Shown here: piece after piece, positions 56,711-64,000 of the stretch
How positions within the stretch are numbered: position 1 is the stretch's first letter
Layout of the letters: each line of letters starts with the position of its first letter
Origin: Undibacterium umbellatum
Lineage (GTDB): Bacteria > Pseudomonadota > Gammaproteobacteria > Burkholderiales > Burkholderiaceae_D
DNA: 64,000 nucleotides
Assembly: GCF_014284125.1 (NCBI RefSeq)
Contig: NZ_JACOFX010000001.1
Coordinates: 558,001 to 622,000 of the forward strand
Direction of reading: 5' to 3'
Translations under genes and position numbers: made by a program
The notes under the pieces: model-generated
Seen by the model: the letters and a program-made list of their open reading frames with translations, nothing else
Databases searched by the model: none
Told to the model about the DNA's origin: nothing

Positions 56711-58327
56711 TTAATTCCCCAATTGTCTGGGCGTATAGCGACGTGCTTGCGAGCCAGCCCCTTCGGCAGCTTGCAGATGGTTTGGCAGTTGAAAGACACT
56801 CACTGCACGCGCCAGTTCGACAGCCTGTTCTTCCATGCTTTCTGCCGCAGCCGCCGCTTGTTCAACCAGGGCTGCGTTCTGTTGCGTCATTTCATCCATT
56901 TGCGTAATCGCCAGGTTCACTTGTTCTATACCTGAACTTTGTTCCTGGCTCGCTGCGGTGATCTCGCTCATGATGTCGGCCACATGCTGGACACTGGTGA
57001 CAATTTCATCCATGGTCTTGCCAGCCTCATCTACCAGCTTACTACCCTGATCGACTTTGTCTACTGAATCACTGATGAGCGATTTGATTTCTTTCGCAGC
57101 ACTGGCACTACGCTGCGCCAGGTTGCGCACTTCTGCCGCCACCACGGCAAAGCCGCGGCCCTGCTCACCTGCCCTGGCGGCCTCCACTGCCGCATTCAAG
57201 GCCAGGATATTGGTCTGGAAGGCGATACCGTCAATCACGCCAATGATGTCAACAATCTTGCGAGAACTTTCCTTGATCGAACCCATGGTACTCACTACTT
57301 GACCAACCACTGCACCACCTTTGACAGCAACACCGGACGCAGAGACTACCAGCTGATTAGCCTGGCGTGCATTGTCGGCATTTTGCCTGACTGTACTGGT
57401 CAGCTCTTCCATCGAACTGGCGGTTTCTTCCAGCGAACTGGCCTGCGATTCCGTGCGACTGGACAGATCAGCATTGCCAGAAGCAATCTCTTGCGATGCT
57501 ACCGTGATGGTTTCCGTACCCGTCTTTATCTTGGATATGGTATTCAAGAGGTTTTCCTGCATCATTTTCAGGGAATGCAGCAAATCACCAATTTCATCTG
57601 TGCCGCTGGCTTCCACTGACCTGCTCAAGTCCCCATTGGCAATTTGATCTGCGATAATGGCTGAGCGTTTGATAGGCCCCGCAATGGTGCGGGCGATCAG
57701 CCATGCTGCCAGTGAGCCGATGACGATAGTCAAAATCCCGATTAGCAGCATGCCCATTCTGGCATTCTTATAATTGGTCAAGGATTCATCATATGCAGCC
57801 TTCATGGCCTTGTGTTGTTGCTGCGCCAGTTCACTCAGGGCCAGCATCCATTTTTCATTTGGCGCATTAAATTCGGTTTGCAACACCGAAGCTGCATCAA
57901 AATAATTACCTTCGCCAACCAGACCCTTGACCTTGTTGGCTATCGTCAGCACTTGCCGTTTTTGATCGACAGAATTTTGCAGTGTATCTTTCCCCTCTTT
58001 GTCATCAATCAGTTTTTTTGCTGCGACTTCGGAAGAGTCATAGCCCTCCAGAATCTTAGCCATTTTCTTGGTTTCACGTTCAGCCTCGGCCATATCGCTG
58101 GGTGCCGTCATTTTTCGCAATACCAGAGCCAAAGCACGACCCTGCTCACGCATATCGGTAGCAGCATCCAGACTTGCGACCTTGGTATTGAAAATATAGT
58201 CCGTTGAAGCCTGCAACTGACTTAGCCTAAATAAACCAAGAATGAGCAGACCACAAGCAAACAGGATAACCAGACCAAACCCCAAGGCCAGCCGAGCACT
58301 AATCTTCAACCGCGACAATTGATTCAT
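56711..58327 (-). CDS. Methyl-accepting chemotaxis protein
   Basis: A chemoreceptor of 538 residues. The first membrane helix is at residues about 12-33 ([19 protein letters not shown]), then a four-helix-bundle sensor (35-188), a second helix at about 190-212 ([19 protein letters not shown]), a HAMP domain to 265, and the cytoplasmic signalling domain with the highly conserved hairpin tip [23 protein letters not shown] near 385-410. There is no CheR-binding NWETF-type tail; the C-terminus is RYTPRQLGN. The ligand is unknown. Ribosome site AGGA is a few bases upstream. No che or flagellar gene is near. Confidence 0.94.
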   Translation of the reverse strand: MNQLSRLKISARLALGFGLVILFACGLLILGLFRLSQLQASTDYIFNTKVASLDAATDMREQGRALALVLRKMTAPSDMAEAERETKKMAKILEGYDSSEVAAKKLIDDKEGKDTLQNSVDQKRQVLTIANKVKGLVGEGNYFDAASVLQTEFNAPNEKWMLALSELAQQQHKAMKAAYDESLTNYKNARMGMLLIGILTIVIGSLAAWLIARTIAGPIKRSAIIADQIANGDLSRSVEASGTDEIGDLLHSLKMMQENLLNTISKIKTGTETITVASQEIASGNADLSSRTESQASSLEETASSMEELTSTVRQNADNARQANQLVVSASGVAVKGGAVVGQVVSTMGSIKESSRKIVDIIGVIDGIAFQTNILALNAAVEAARAGEQGRGFAVVAAEVRNLAQRSASAAKEIKSLISDSVDKVDQGSKLVDEAGKTMDEIVTSVQHVADIMSEITAASQEQSSGIEQVNLAITQMDEMTQQNAALVEQAAAAAESMEEQAVELARAVSVFQLPNHLQAAEGAGSQARRYTPRQLGN

Positions 58328-58686
58328 ATATTTTCCTGCGCATCCGAAAAGGATGAAGAGTGGAAATCAGTGAGACTAGGGAAGATACCGAAAGACATGC
58401 AACCTGTCCCTACCGAATTTTTGTTTTTTACGAAAATTTTCAGAATAACCTTGCTTCAAAAAAACCATGAGTAATGGTATTTTCACTATGCCTGCCTCTG
58501 AGAATCAGGATGAAATTCTCAGCACAACAAAAGGCGATGCTTGTTCAGAGTATAGCCTGAAACATACATAGCGCAAATGTCACCAGCATGACGAAAAGCA
58601 ACGTCAACTTGACACGGCAACACTATCCATGAACTTGACATTGCCGAATTAAATAGAGCCGCACTTGGCAGTTGACTGCCGTGAAA
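58328..58686. other. Intergenic region between MCP and metallophosphoesterase genes
   Basis: This 359-bp spacer is downstream of the metallophosphoesterase gene and upstream of the MCP gene, both minus. It includes an 8-bp inverted repeat, CTGAGAAT/ATTCTCAG, at 58498-58522 with a 9-base loop, upstream of the MCP. I see no flagellar sigma-28 or sigma-54 promoter, no ORF and no RNA gene. Confidence 0.5.
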
Positions 58687-59769
58687 TTACTTTCCTGGTT
58701 GCGAAGGTTTAGCCTCCAGAAACGAGTCAGTCAACACTATATGGCCATCATCAAATTGCAAGCTACGTTCTGGCCAACGCAGCGCAGCCAGTTTGTAATT
58801 GGATACAGGGAATTGTGGATTCTTTCTTGCAGCCCAACGACCACCTACAGAGAAGTCTACGCAATACACATTGCCATGTTTGCCATGCCATGACCAGGGC
58901 TTGGTATCTTCAAACAAGTCCGCATCACCCTTGCCGACCTGAGAGCGATCAAAAGAATCGTAGCGACGCCAATAATGGCCCACGACTACCGGAATATGAG
59001 CATCATACTCATTCCACCATGGCATGCGACCGACAAAGCGCCACTTACCACCAGAATAAAAAGAAGTATGCCATTCGCGCTCGACACCTGAAGTCAACAC
59101 CCTCAATGGATTATGCATTTGCATCATTGCATCATGACTGGCATGGGCAGACATGAAGGGTGGTTGATGATGCGGATCTTCCAGTCCTGGCGGGTGCTTC
59201 GCCAACTCTTCCCGCATCGCGGCTTTTAGTTCCACAGCCCGCATATGCGTTGCTTCATTCCATTGATTATCATGTTCTATCACGCTACCGACAGGTAAAG
59301 GGCGGATGGCTTGAATATGTTCCTCCACCCAGGCCGCATGCACTACCCGTAAATCTTCACGCTCCAGACCTATCGGCAAAGATAACAAAAATGCAATAAG
59401 CTCTTCCTTTTTTTCAGCTGCCAGACGCTGGAATGGCGCGTACTTAGGCGCATCCCAAGCCTGCCTCTCGTCAAAAAACCAGCCCGAACCATCTTTGGCA
59501 CTACCACGCAGAAGATTCATCTCATGATTGCCCAATACCGCCATCGCCTTACCAGCCCTGACCAGTCGCTCAACCATCGCCAATACTGCCGGGCTATCTG
59601 GCCCGCGATCACAGAAATCTCCGACAAAAACCAGAGTGCGCCCATCTTGATGATTGCCCTCAGCATCATAGCCAAGATGCTGTAGCAAATTGCAGAGCGC
59701 CTCATACTCTCCATGAACATCGCCAATGATGTCGAGCGGCCCTGGCGGCAGTTGCTGTATCAGACTCAT
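58687..59769 (-). CDS. PPP-family metallophosphoesterase
   Basis: The 360-residue protein has the full PPP-type phosphoesterase signature: DIIGDVHGEYEAL near residue 14, FVGDFCDRGPDS near 48, VLGNHEMNLLRG near 78, VVHAAWVEEH near 142, and VVGHYWRR near 265. Residues between the last two blocks form an unusual large insertion of roughly 100 residues. Relatives include bis(5'-nucleosyl)-tetraphosphatases and PrpE-type phosphatases; the substrate is not clear. It is divergent from a BrxR/CapW-like WYL regulator 134 bp away, and may be its regulated target. Confidence 0.9.
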   Translation of the reverse strand: MSLIQQLPPGPLDIIGDVHGEYEALCNLLQHLGYDAEGNHQDGRTLVFVGDFCDRGPDSPAVLAMVERLVRAGKAMAVLGNHEMNLLRGSAKDGSGWFFDERQAWDAPKYAPFQRLAAEKKEELIAFLLSLPIGLEREDLRVVHAAWVEEHIQAIRPLPVGSVIEHDNQWNEATHMRAVELKAAMREELAKHPPGLEDPHHQPPFMSAHASHDAMMQMHNPLRVLTSGVEREWHTSFYSGGKWRFVGRMPWWNEYDAHIPVVVGHYWRRYDSFDRSQVGKGDADLFEDTKPWSWHGKHGNVYCVDFSVGGRWAARKNPQFPVSNYKLAALRWPERSLQFDDGHIVLTDSFLEAKPSQPGK

Positions 59770-59817
59770 TACTATCCTTTGCTGTTATCTCATGACATGT
59801 GATTTACAAGCAATCAC

Positions 59818-59833
59818 ATCAAATCAATTTGAT
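59818..59833. promoter_or_regulatory. Perfect inverted repeat between metallophosphoesterase and WYL genes
   Basis: ATCAAAT-CA-ATTTGAT is a perfect 7-bp inverted repeat with a 2-base spacer, about 49 bp upstream of the metallophosphoesterase start. It is a good operator candidate for the neighbouring WYL regulator. Confidence 0.5.
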
Positions 59834-59846
59834 CGCTTTGAAACTA

Positions 59847-59870
59847 TAGCATCAAAATAATTCGATGCTA
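59847..59870. promoter_or_regulatory. Second inverted repeat in the same divergent promoter
   Basis: TAGCATC (59847-59853) and GATGCTA (59864-59870) are perfect 7-bp mirror arms with a 10-base AT-rich spacer, 33 bp upstream of the WYL regulator start. The long spacer resembles operators of WYL-type dimers; autoregulation is inferred. Confidence 0.5.
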
Positions 59871-59903
59871 CAATGTTTTATCAAACTCGAATTATTATTT
59901 TCC

Positions 59904-60812
59904 ATGCACACAAATTCATTGACTGAATTGCCAGCCGCCCAGCGTGAACGTCTGGCCTTCATCGAATTCCGCCTTTGGTTTCTCGGTAAAGTGACGCGCA
60001 AAGATGTCATGGACCGTTTTGACATCGCCTCTGCCGCAGGCACACGTGACCTCGTACTATATAGAGAACTTGCACAAGGCAATGCCAGCTACGAAGGCAA
60101 GATGTATCATTACCGCGACAGCTTCCAGCCACTGTTCCAGCACAAGGCAGACAGAGTCTTGTCAGCACTTTGCTCAGGCTTTGGCGACGGTGAGCGCAGC
60201 ATAGGCGAAGCCCTGCTGCAACACGATGTGCCAGCTCGGCTGAACCAGCCCAAGCTTGCGGACCTGGCAACAGTCACCCGCGCCATACAAGGACAATATC
60301 CACTCAGCCTGATTTATCACTCCATGAAGACCGGCCCTTCACTAAGAGAAATCGTCCCTCTGGCCCTGGTCGATTCAGGCCTGCGCTGGCATGTACGCGC
60401 ATACGATAGAAGCAAGCTGGAATTCAGGGATCTGGTGCTGACACGCATGGACGACATCGCCACAATCAAGCAAGGCAGCCAAAACCAAATCACGCAAGAA
60501 CATGAGCGATTGTCCGCTGATGAACAATGGCAGCGCATGATCCGTATTGAGTTGCGACCGCACCCATCACACCCATGCCCAGAGTCCATCATACGTGACT
60601 ATGGCATGAACCAGGGGAAGGTAGAAGTCCGGTTACGTGCGGCAGTTGCGGGTTATGTATTGCGTCAATGGCAGGTTGATTGCTCAGCAGACAATCAAGC
60701 TGAATATAGCAATTGCAGACTAAAGCTTGCCAACTTGAGTGCGCTTGATGGCGTAAAAAATGCGGTATTAGCACCGGGTTACAAAAAACTGACTGATGCC
60801 AAGGCAGCTTGA
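59904..60812 (+). CDS. WYL-domain transcriptional regulator of BrxR/CapW architecture
   Basis: The 302-residue protein opens with a winged helix (RERLAFIEFRLWFLGKV, RKDVMDRFDIASAAGTRDL), followed by the linker YHYRDSFQPLF, a WYL domain at about residues 120-200 (PLALVDSGLRWHVRAYDR, FRDLVLTRMDDI) and a C-terminal dimerisation-like domain. This order, including the ELAQGNASYEGKMYHY stretch, resembles BrxR and CapW, repressors of BREX and CBASS phage-defence loci. No BREX or CBASS gene lies near, so the target is probably the divergent metallophosphoesterase gene. Start at 59904 is chosen over the ATG at 59865, which adds 13 residues and overlaps the operator. Confidence 0.88.
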   Translation: MHTNSLTELPAAQRERLAFIEFRLWFLGKVTRKDVMDRFDIASAAGTRDLVLYRELAQGNASYEGKMYHYRDSFQPLFQHKADRVLSALCSGFGDGERSIGEALLQHDVPARLNQPKLADLATVTRAIQGQYPLSLIYHSMKTGPSLREIVPLALVDSGLRWHVRAYDRSKLEFRDLVLTRMDDIATIKQGSQNQITQEHERLSADEQWQRMIRIELRPHPSHPCPESIIRDYGMNQGKVEVRLRAAVAGYVLRQWQVDCSADNQAEYSNCRLKLANLSALDGVKNAVLAPGYKKLTDAKAA

Positions 60813-60814
60813 AC

Positions 60815-60849
60815 AAAAACGAAAAAGCCCGGAATTTTTATCCGGGCTA
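60815..60849 (-). terminator. Terminator downstream of tRNA-Arg
   Basis: On the minus strand, TAGCCCGGA pairs with TCCGGGCTT around a short AT loop, followed by TTTTCGTTTTTG. It terminates the tRNA gene; on the plus strand the tail is not T-rich, so it serves the WYL gene poorly. Confidence 0.8.
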
Positions 60850-60864
60850 AGTCTTTGAATCTAT

Positions 60865-60941
60865 TGGCCTGTCCAGCACGAATCGAACGTGCGACCCCGA
60901 GCTTAGAAGGCTCGTGCTCTATCCAACTGAGCTATGGACAG
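60865..60941 (-). tRNA. tRNA-Arg (anticodon TCT)
   Basis: Read on the minus strand, the 77-base gene folds as a cloverleaf. The acceptor stem is CTGTCCA/TGGACAG, the D-arm GCTC-AGTTGGATA-GAGC, the anticodon stem CGAGC/GCTCG around CTTCTAA (anticodon TCT, reading AGA), and the T-arm GCACG-TTCGATT-CGTGC. The discriminator base is G and CCA is encoded (60865-60867). All stems are perfectly paired. Confidence 0.97.
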
Positions 60942-61053
60942 TCTTGTTCAGCGCCGACAAAACTGATGTTTGGCGGCCCAAAAACTGAAGGCTGAATAGT
61001 ACATGGTATCGCCGCCAGATTCAAGAATCAAAAGCGTCTGACAGCGAATTAAC

Positions 61054-62400
61054 TTAGATTGCAGGTGGAATACAATCTGCCAGGCGGCGGGCGCTAGTCG
61101 ATGCCTGTTCGGCATCCTCTGCCTCTACCATGACTCGCACCAGTGGCTCGGTGCCAGACGCGCGTATCAGTACCCTGCCCTTGTCTGCCAGCTCGGCTTC
61201 CACCTTTTGTTTTTCGGTGACGAGCTTTTCATTCTTTTGCCAGTCGAATCCGGCAGGCACTTTGATATTCAATAAGGTCTGCGGGAATAGTTGCAAGTCG
61301 TCAAAGCAGGCGTCCAGACTCTTGCCATTTCGCCTCAAGGCTGACAATACCTGCAGTGCTGAGACTATGCCGTCACCTGTCGTATGCTTGTCCAGGCACA
61401 GGAGATGGCCTGAACCTTCACCACCCAGCAACCAGCCGCGCTCATACATTTGCTCCAGCACATAACGGTCGCCGACTTTGGCGCGTGCAAAGCCCACGCC
61501 CAGCTTCTTGAATGCCAACTCAACTGCCATATTGGTCATGAGCGTACCCACCACACCATCGACCTTGCCTATAGCCATGCGGTCAAGCACCATCAGGTAA
61601 AGCAGTTGATCACCGTTATATATCTTGCCGTGCTTGTCGACCATGAGCAGGCGGTCGGCATCACCATCAAGGGCAATACCCAGATCAGCATGATTGGCGC
61701 GCACAGCGAGGGCCAGCGCGTCCGGCGCGGTGGCCCCGACCTGGTCATTGATGTTTAAGCCATTTGGCTGATTGCCGATGGCGATGACGTCGGCACCCAA
61801 TTCATGGAAGACATGGGGGGCAATATCATAAGCAGCACCATGGGCGCAATCGACGACGATTTTCAGGCCACGCAAATCCAGTTCAGCTGGGAAAGTGCTC
61901 TTACAAAATTCTATGTAGCGACCATTTGCGTCACTCAAGCGGCGTGCCTTACCCAACTTCTCAGAGCTGACACATTGCATCGGGCGCTCAAGTTCAGCTT
62001 CTATCGCCAGTTCTACTTCATCCGGCAGTTTATTGCCATTTGCCGAGAAAAACTTGATGCCATTGTCATCGAATGGGTTGTGTGAGGCAGAGATTACGAC
62101 GCCTGCAGACAGACGCAAAGCGCGTGTCAGGTAGGCCACTGCAGGTGTGGGGGCGGGACCGGACAACATGACATCAACGCCAGCGGCGGCAAAGCCGGCC
62201 TCCAGCGAAGCTTCCAGCAAATAGCCGGAAATGCGGGTGTCTTTACCTATCAAGACGGTAGGCCGTGCATCGCCAACAACATTCGCTTGCGCCAGCACTT
62301 TGCCTGCGGCAAATCCCAGGCGCATGACAAAATCAGGAGTGATCGGAGCAACGCCAACCTTGCCGCGTATGCCATCTGTACCAAAATATTTTCTACTCAT
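61054..62400 (-). CDS. glmM: Phosphoglucosamine mutase
   Basis: GlmM converts glucosamine 6-phosphate to glucosamine 1-phosphate on the way to UDP-GlcNAc for the cell wall. The phosphoserine loop [14 protein letters not shown] is near residue 105, the metal loop [11 protein letters not shown] near 245, the sugar loop GEGSGHLL near 330 and the phosphate loop [12 protein letters not shown] near 415. The start at 62400 gives 448 residues, with AGGA upstream; the ATG at 62418 adds six. It follows folP by 14 bp, the typical ftsH-folP-glmM order. Confidence 0.97.
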   Translation of the reverse strand: MSRKYFGTDGIRGKVGVAPITPDFVMRLGFAAGKVLAQANVVGDARPTVLIGKDTRISGYLLEASLEAGFAAAGVDVMLSGPAPTPAVAYLTRALRLSAGVVISASHNPFDDNGIKFFSANGNKLPDEVELAIEAELERPMQCVSSEKLGKARRLSDANGRYIEFCKSTFPAELDLRGLKIVVDCAHGAAYDIAPHVFHELGADVIAIGNQPNGLNINDQVGATAPDALALAVRANHADLGIALDGDADRLLMVDKHGKIYNGDQLLYLMVLDRMAIGKVDGVVGTLMTNMAVELAFKKLGVGFARAKVGDRYVLEQMYERGWLLGGEGSGHLLCLDKHTTGDGIVSALQVLSALRRNGKSLDACFDDLQLFPQTLLNIKVPAGFDWQKNEKLVTEKQKVEAELADKGRVLIRASGTEPLVRVMVEAEDAEQASTSARRLADCIPPAI

Positions 62401-62414
62401 ATTCTTCCTGCTGA

Positions 62415-63254
62415 TCAACGGGACAATGCATCCCAGACTTTGTATGCATCGACAGTTTCTGCCACATCGTGCACACGGATTATGTTTGCGCCCATTTGCT
62501 TTGCCACCAGGGCCGCGGCGACGCTACCCGCCAGGCGTTCTGGTGCCGCCCTGCCCGTCAAACCACCTATCATGGACTTGCGTGAGACACCCACCAGCAC
62601 GGGCAAACCCAGCTCTTGCTGCAACTCAGGCAAGTGCCTGAACATTGCCACATTATGCTCCAGGGTTTTGCCAAAACCAAACCCGGGGTCAAGGCAAATA
62701 CGTTCTGCTTCTATACCTGCCTGCTCAAAAGCGGCCAGACGTTCGCGTAAAAACACTTTTACCTCTTGATTGACGTCAGCATATTCAGGGCTGATTTGCA
62801 TGTCCGTCGGCGTGTTTTGCATATGCATGGCACACAGGGCAGCGTCCGCATTTTGTACTGCGGCGATAGCGTCTGGCGAGCAAAACCCCTGGATATCATT
62901 GATCATATCTACCCCGGCAAGCAAGGCTTCGCGCATGACTTGCGGCTTGTAGGTATCGATGGACAGGGGCTTGCCGCAATCACGCAAGGCATAGATGACG
63001 GGCATGACGCGACCCAGTTCCTCATCCAACGCCAAAGGAGCAGAACCAGGGCGACTGGATTCGCCACCGATATCGATGATATCAACACCATCTTCTATCA
63101 TCTGTTCAGCCCGGGCGATGGCGCTTTCGAGGTGCAGGTATTTGCCACCATCAGAAAAAGAATCAGGCGTGATGTTGAGAACACCCATGACCAGGGTTCT
63201 GGATTGCGCTCCACTCAAAGGATAGCGAAAACGGCCACATTGGAAATATTTCAT
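62415..63254 (-). CDS. folP: Dihydropteroate synthase
   Basis: FolP joins p-aminobenzoate and a pterin diphosphate in folate synthesis and is the sulfonamide target. The two signatures are clear: [16 protein letters not shown] near residue 25 and [12 protein letters not shown] near 59. [14 protein letters not shown] near 188 and [15 protein letters not shown] near 220 complete the active site. The 279-residue length is normal. It lies between ftsH and glmM. Confidence 0.97.
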   Translation of the reverse strand: MKYFQCGRFRYPLSGAQSRTLVMGVLNITPDSFSDGGKYLHLESAIARAEQMIEDGVDIIDIGGESSRPGSAPLALDEELGRVMPVIYALRDCGKPLSIDTYKPQVMREALLAGVDMINDIQGFCSPDAIAAVQNADAALCAMHMQNTPTDMQISPEYADVNQEVKVFLRERLAAFEQAGIEAERICLDPGFGFGKTLEHNVAMFRHLPELQQELGLPVLVGVSRKSMIGGLTGRAAPERLAGSVAAALVAKQMGANIIRVHDVAETVDAYKVWDALSR

Positions 63255-63261
63255 TTTTTAA

Positions 63262-63296
63262 AAAGACTAAGGGTGAGGAATAATCCCCACCCTTTT
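63262..63296 (-). terminator. Terminator-like hairpin between ftsH and folP
   Basis: On the minus strand AAGGGTGgGG and CCtCACCCTT pair around an AT loop with one mismatch, followed after AGTC by TTTTT. It would reduce, not necessarily abolish, transcription from ftsH into folP. Confidence 0.6.
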
Positions 63297-63349
63297 TAAA
63301 AACAAATCAAGAAATTCAAAAATTAATTGTGTAATTTTTGTATAGCGAC

Positions 63350-64000
63350 TCAGGCTGGTGCTGTTGCGCTAGGAGACACGCCACCAGACGGCTTATCAGT
63401 TGGAGTACGACTAGAGGTCTGACCTTGTTTTGGCGGACGTGGATCTATACCGTTCATGATGTCATTGACCTGGTCTGCATCAATGGTTTCCCAATCCAGC
63501 AAGGCCTTGGTCATCACTTCAACCTTGTCACGGTTTTCTTCCAGAAGTTTACGCGCCAAAGCATATTGCGTATCCAGAATGTTGCGAATTTCAGCATCCA
63601 CTTTTTGCTGCGTCACTTCAGAAATGGTTTTGGAAGAACCACCAAAATAGCCGTCGTTCTGGTTATCTTCGTACACCATCACACCCATGCTGTCAGACAT
63701 ACCCCAACGAGTAACCATCGCTCTGGCGAGCTTGGTTGCATGAGAAAAGTCACTTTCTGCACCTGACGACATTTGGCCGACGAAAATCTCTTCAGCAATC
63801 CTGCCACCAAACAACATAGAAATCTTATCGAGCATTTTGTCTTTGTACAAACTCACTGCATCATGCTCAGGCAGAGACAGAGTCACACCCAAAGCAGAAC
63901 CACGCGGCATAATGGTTACTTTATGTACAGGGTCGGACGTAGGCAGTAATTTTGCCACTACAGCATGACCAGACTCATGGTAAGCAGTAGCTCTGCGTTC
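63350..64000 (-). CDS. ftsH: ATP-dependent membrane zinc protease FtsH, C-terminal part
   Basis: Only the last 216 residues are inside the window; the gene runs off its right edge. The zinc motif HESGH is encoded at about 63967-63981, at the start of the visible part, followed by the family segments PRGSALGVTLSLPE, FGGRIAEEIFVGQMSSGAESDF and TKLARAMVTRWGMSD. The tail is Pro/Ser/Thr-rich. FtsH is an inner-membrane AAA+ protease that removes misfolded and regulatory proteins; its AAA domain is out of view. The minus-strand order ftsH-folP-glmM is standard. Confidence 0.97.
   Translation of the reverse strand, partial: ERRATAYHESGHAVVAKLLPTSDPVHKVTIMPRGSALGVTLSLPEHDAVSLYKDKMLDKISMLFGGRIAEEIFVGQMSSGAESDFSHATKLARAMVTRWGMSDSMGVMVYEDNQNDGYFGGSSKTISEVTQQKVDAEIRNILDTQYALARKLLEENRDKVEVMTKALLDWETIDADQVNDIMNGIDPRPPKQGQTSSRTPTDKPSGGVSPSATAPA

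Noticed and set aside
58328..60941. A genomic island or prophage remnant next to tRNA-Arg
   Set aside because: No integrase, transposase or repeat of the tRNA 3' end was found, and base composition looks like the neighbours. The idea is kept only as a weak finding.

Overview
The window looks like chromosome of a betaproteobacterium, most likely order Burkholderiales, family Oxalobacteraceae; Undibacterium or a relative is a guess from protein character and moderate GC. Support comes from several gene orders I know from Burkholderiales: trpF-trpB-trpA-accD-folC-SPOR-cvpA-purF, ftsH-folP-glmM, bamC-dapA, a stand-alone RnfB beside nth, and an EpsE/EpsF/EpsG exopolysaccharide export set. I see no phage, insertion sequence, CRISPR array or plasmid backbone. 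The window begins inside a TPR protein gene and ends inside ftsH.

Layout. 1-8.7 kb: end of a TPR protein, argA, the Fe(II)-trafficking protein gene, a lipoprotein-type beta carbonic anhydrase, rpiA, a SrkA-like kinase, a UPF0149/SEC-C protein, an acyl-CoA-binding protein, a 2-hydroxyacid dehydrogenase, then fdxA and a type 2 ferredoxin-NADP reductase. 8.8-14.3 kb: a signalling pair made of a 1430-residue TPR-PAS-PAS-HK-REC-REC-HPt kinase and a REC-HD-GYP response regulator. 14.7-18.7 kb: an intracellular PHB depolymerase, rnfB-nth, a RutE-like nitroreductase and a DUF1841 protein. 18.7-24.9 kb (minus strand): bamC, dapA, a methyltransferase, an M50-type membrane protein whose metal ligands are all replaced, a YciO protein, htpX and a PHP phosphatase. 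25-29.8 kb: a TonB-dependent receptor and an ABC-2 exporter pair. 30-38.4 kb: the long trp-acc-fol-pur block on the minus strand.

38.5-52.9 kb is mostly exopolysaccharide genes: wecG/tagA, then (after isocitrate lyase aceA) a secreted GH-A clan glycosidase, an O-antigen-ligase-type polymerase, the epsE-epsF-epsG-GT2 operon, a divergent GT2 gene, an undecaprenyl-phosphate sugar transferase and a CelD/FemAB-type acetyltransferase. These could start a repeat unit on undecaprenyl phosphate, extend it, polymerise it, and export it through EpsE/F/G. No flippase (Wzx) gene lies in the window. 52.9-58.3 kb: YihY membrane protein, the overlapping run wrbA-DUF2069-FAD oxidase, and a chemotaxis receptor. 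58.7-60.8 kb: a PPP-type metallophosphoesterase divergent from a WYL regulator of BrxR/CapW architecture, with two perfect inverted repeats in the 134-bp spacer. 60.8-64 kb: tRNA-Arg(TCT), glmM, folP and the 3' part of ftsH.

The most unusual items are the ligand-less M50 homologue (21611-22270), the metallophosphoesterase/WYL pair with its palindromes, the aceA upstream region with a 14-bp perfect palindrome and repeated TTTCACAT boxes, the terminator-like hairpin that abuts the folC start codon, and the lipoprotein form of carbonic anhydrase. Nothing here is proven to be a new system; the M50 pseudoprotease and the metallophosphoesterase/WYL module are the best candidates.
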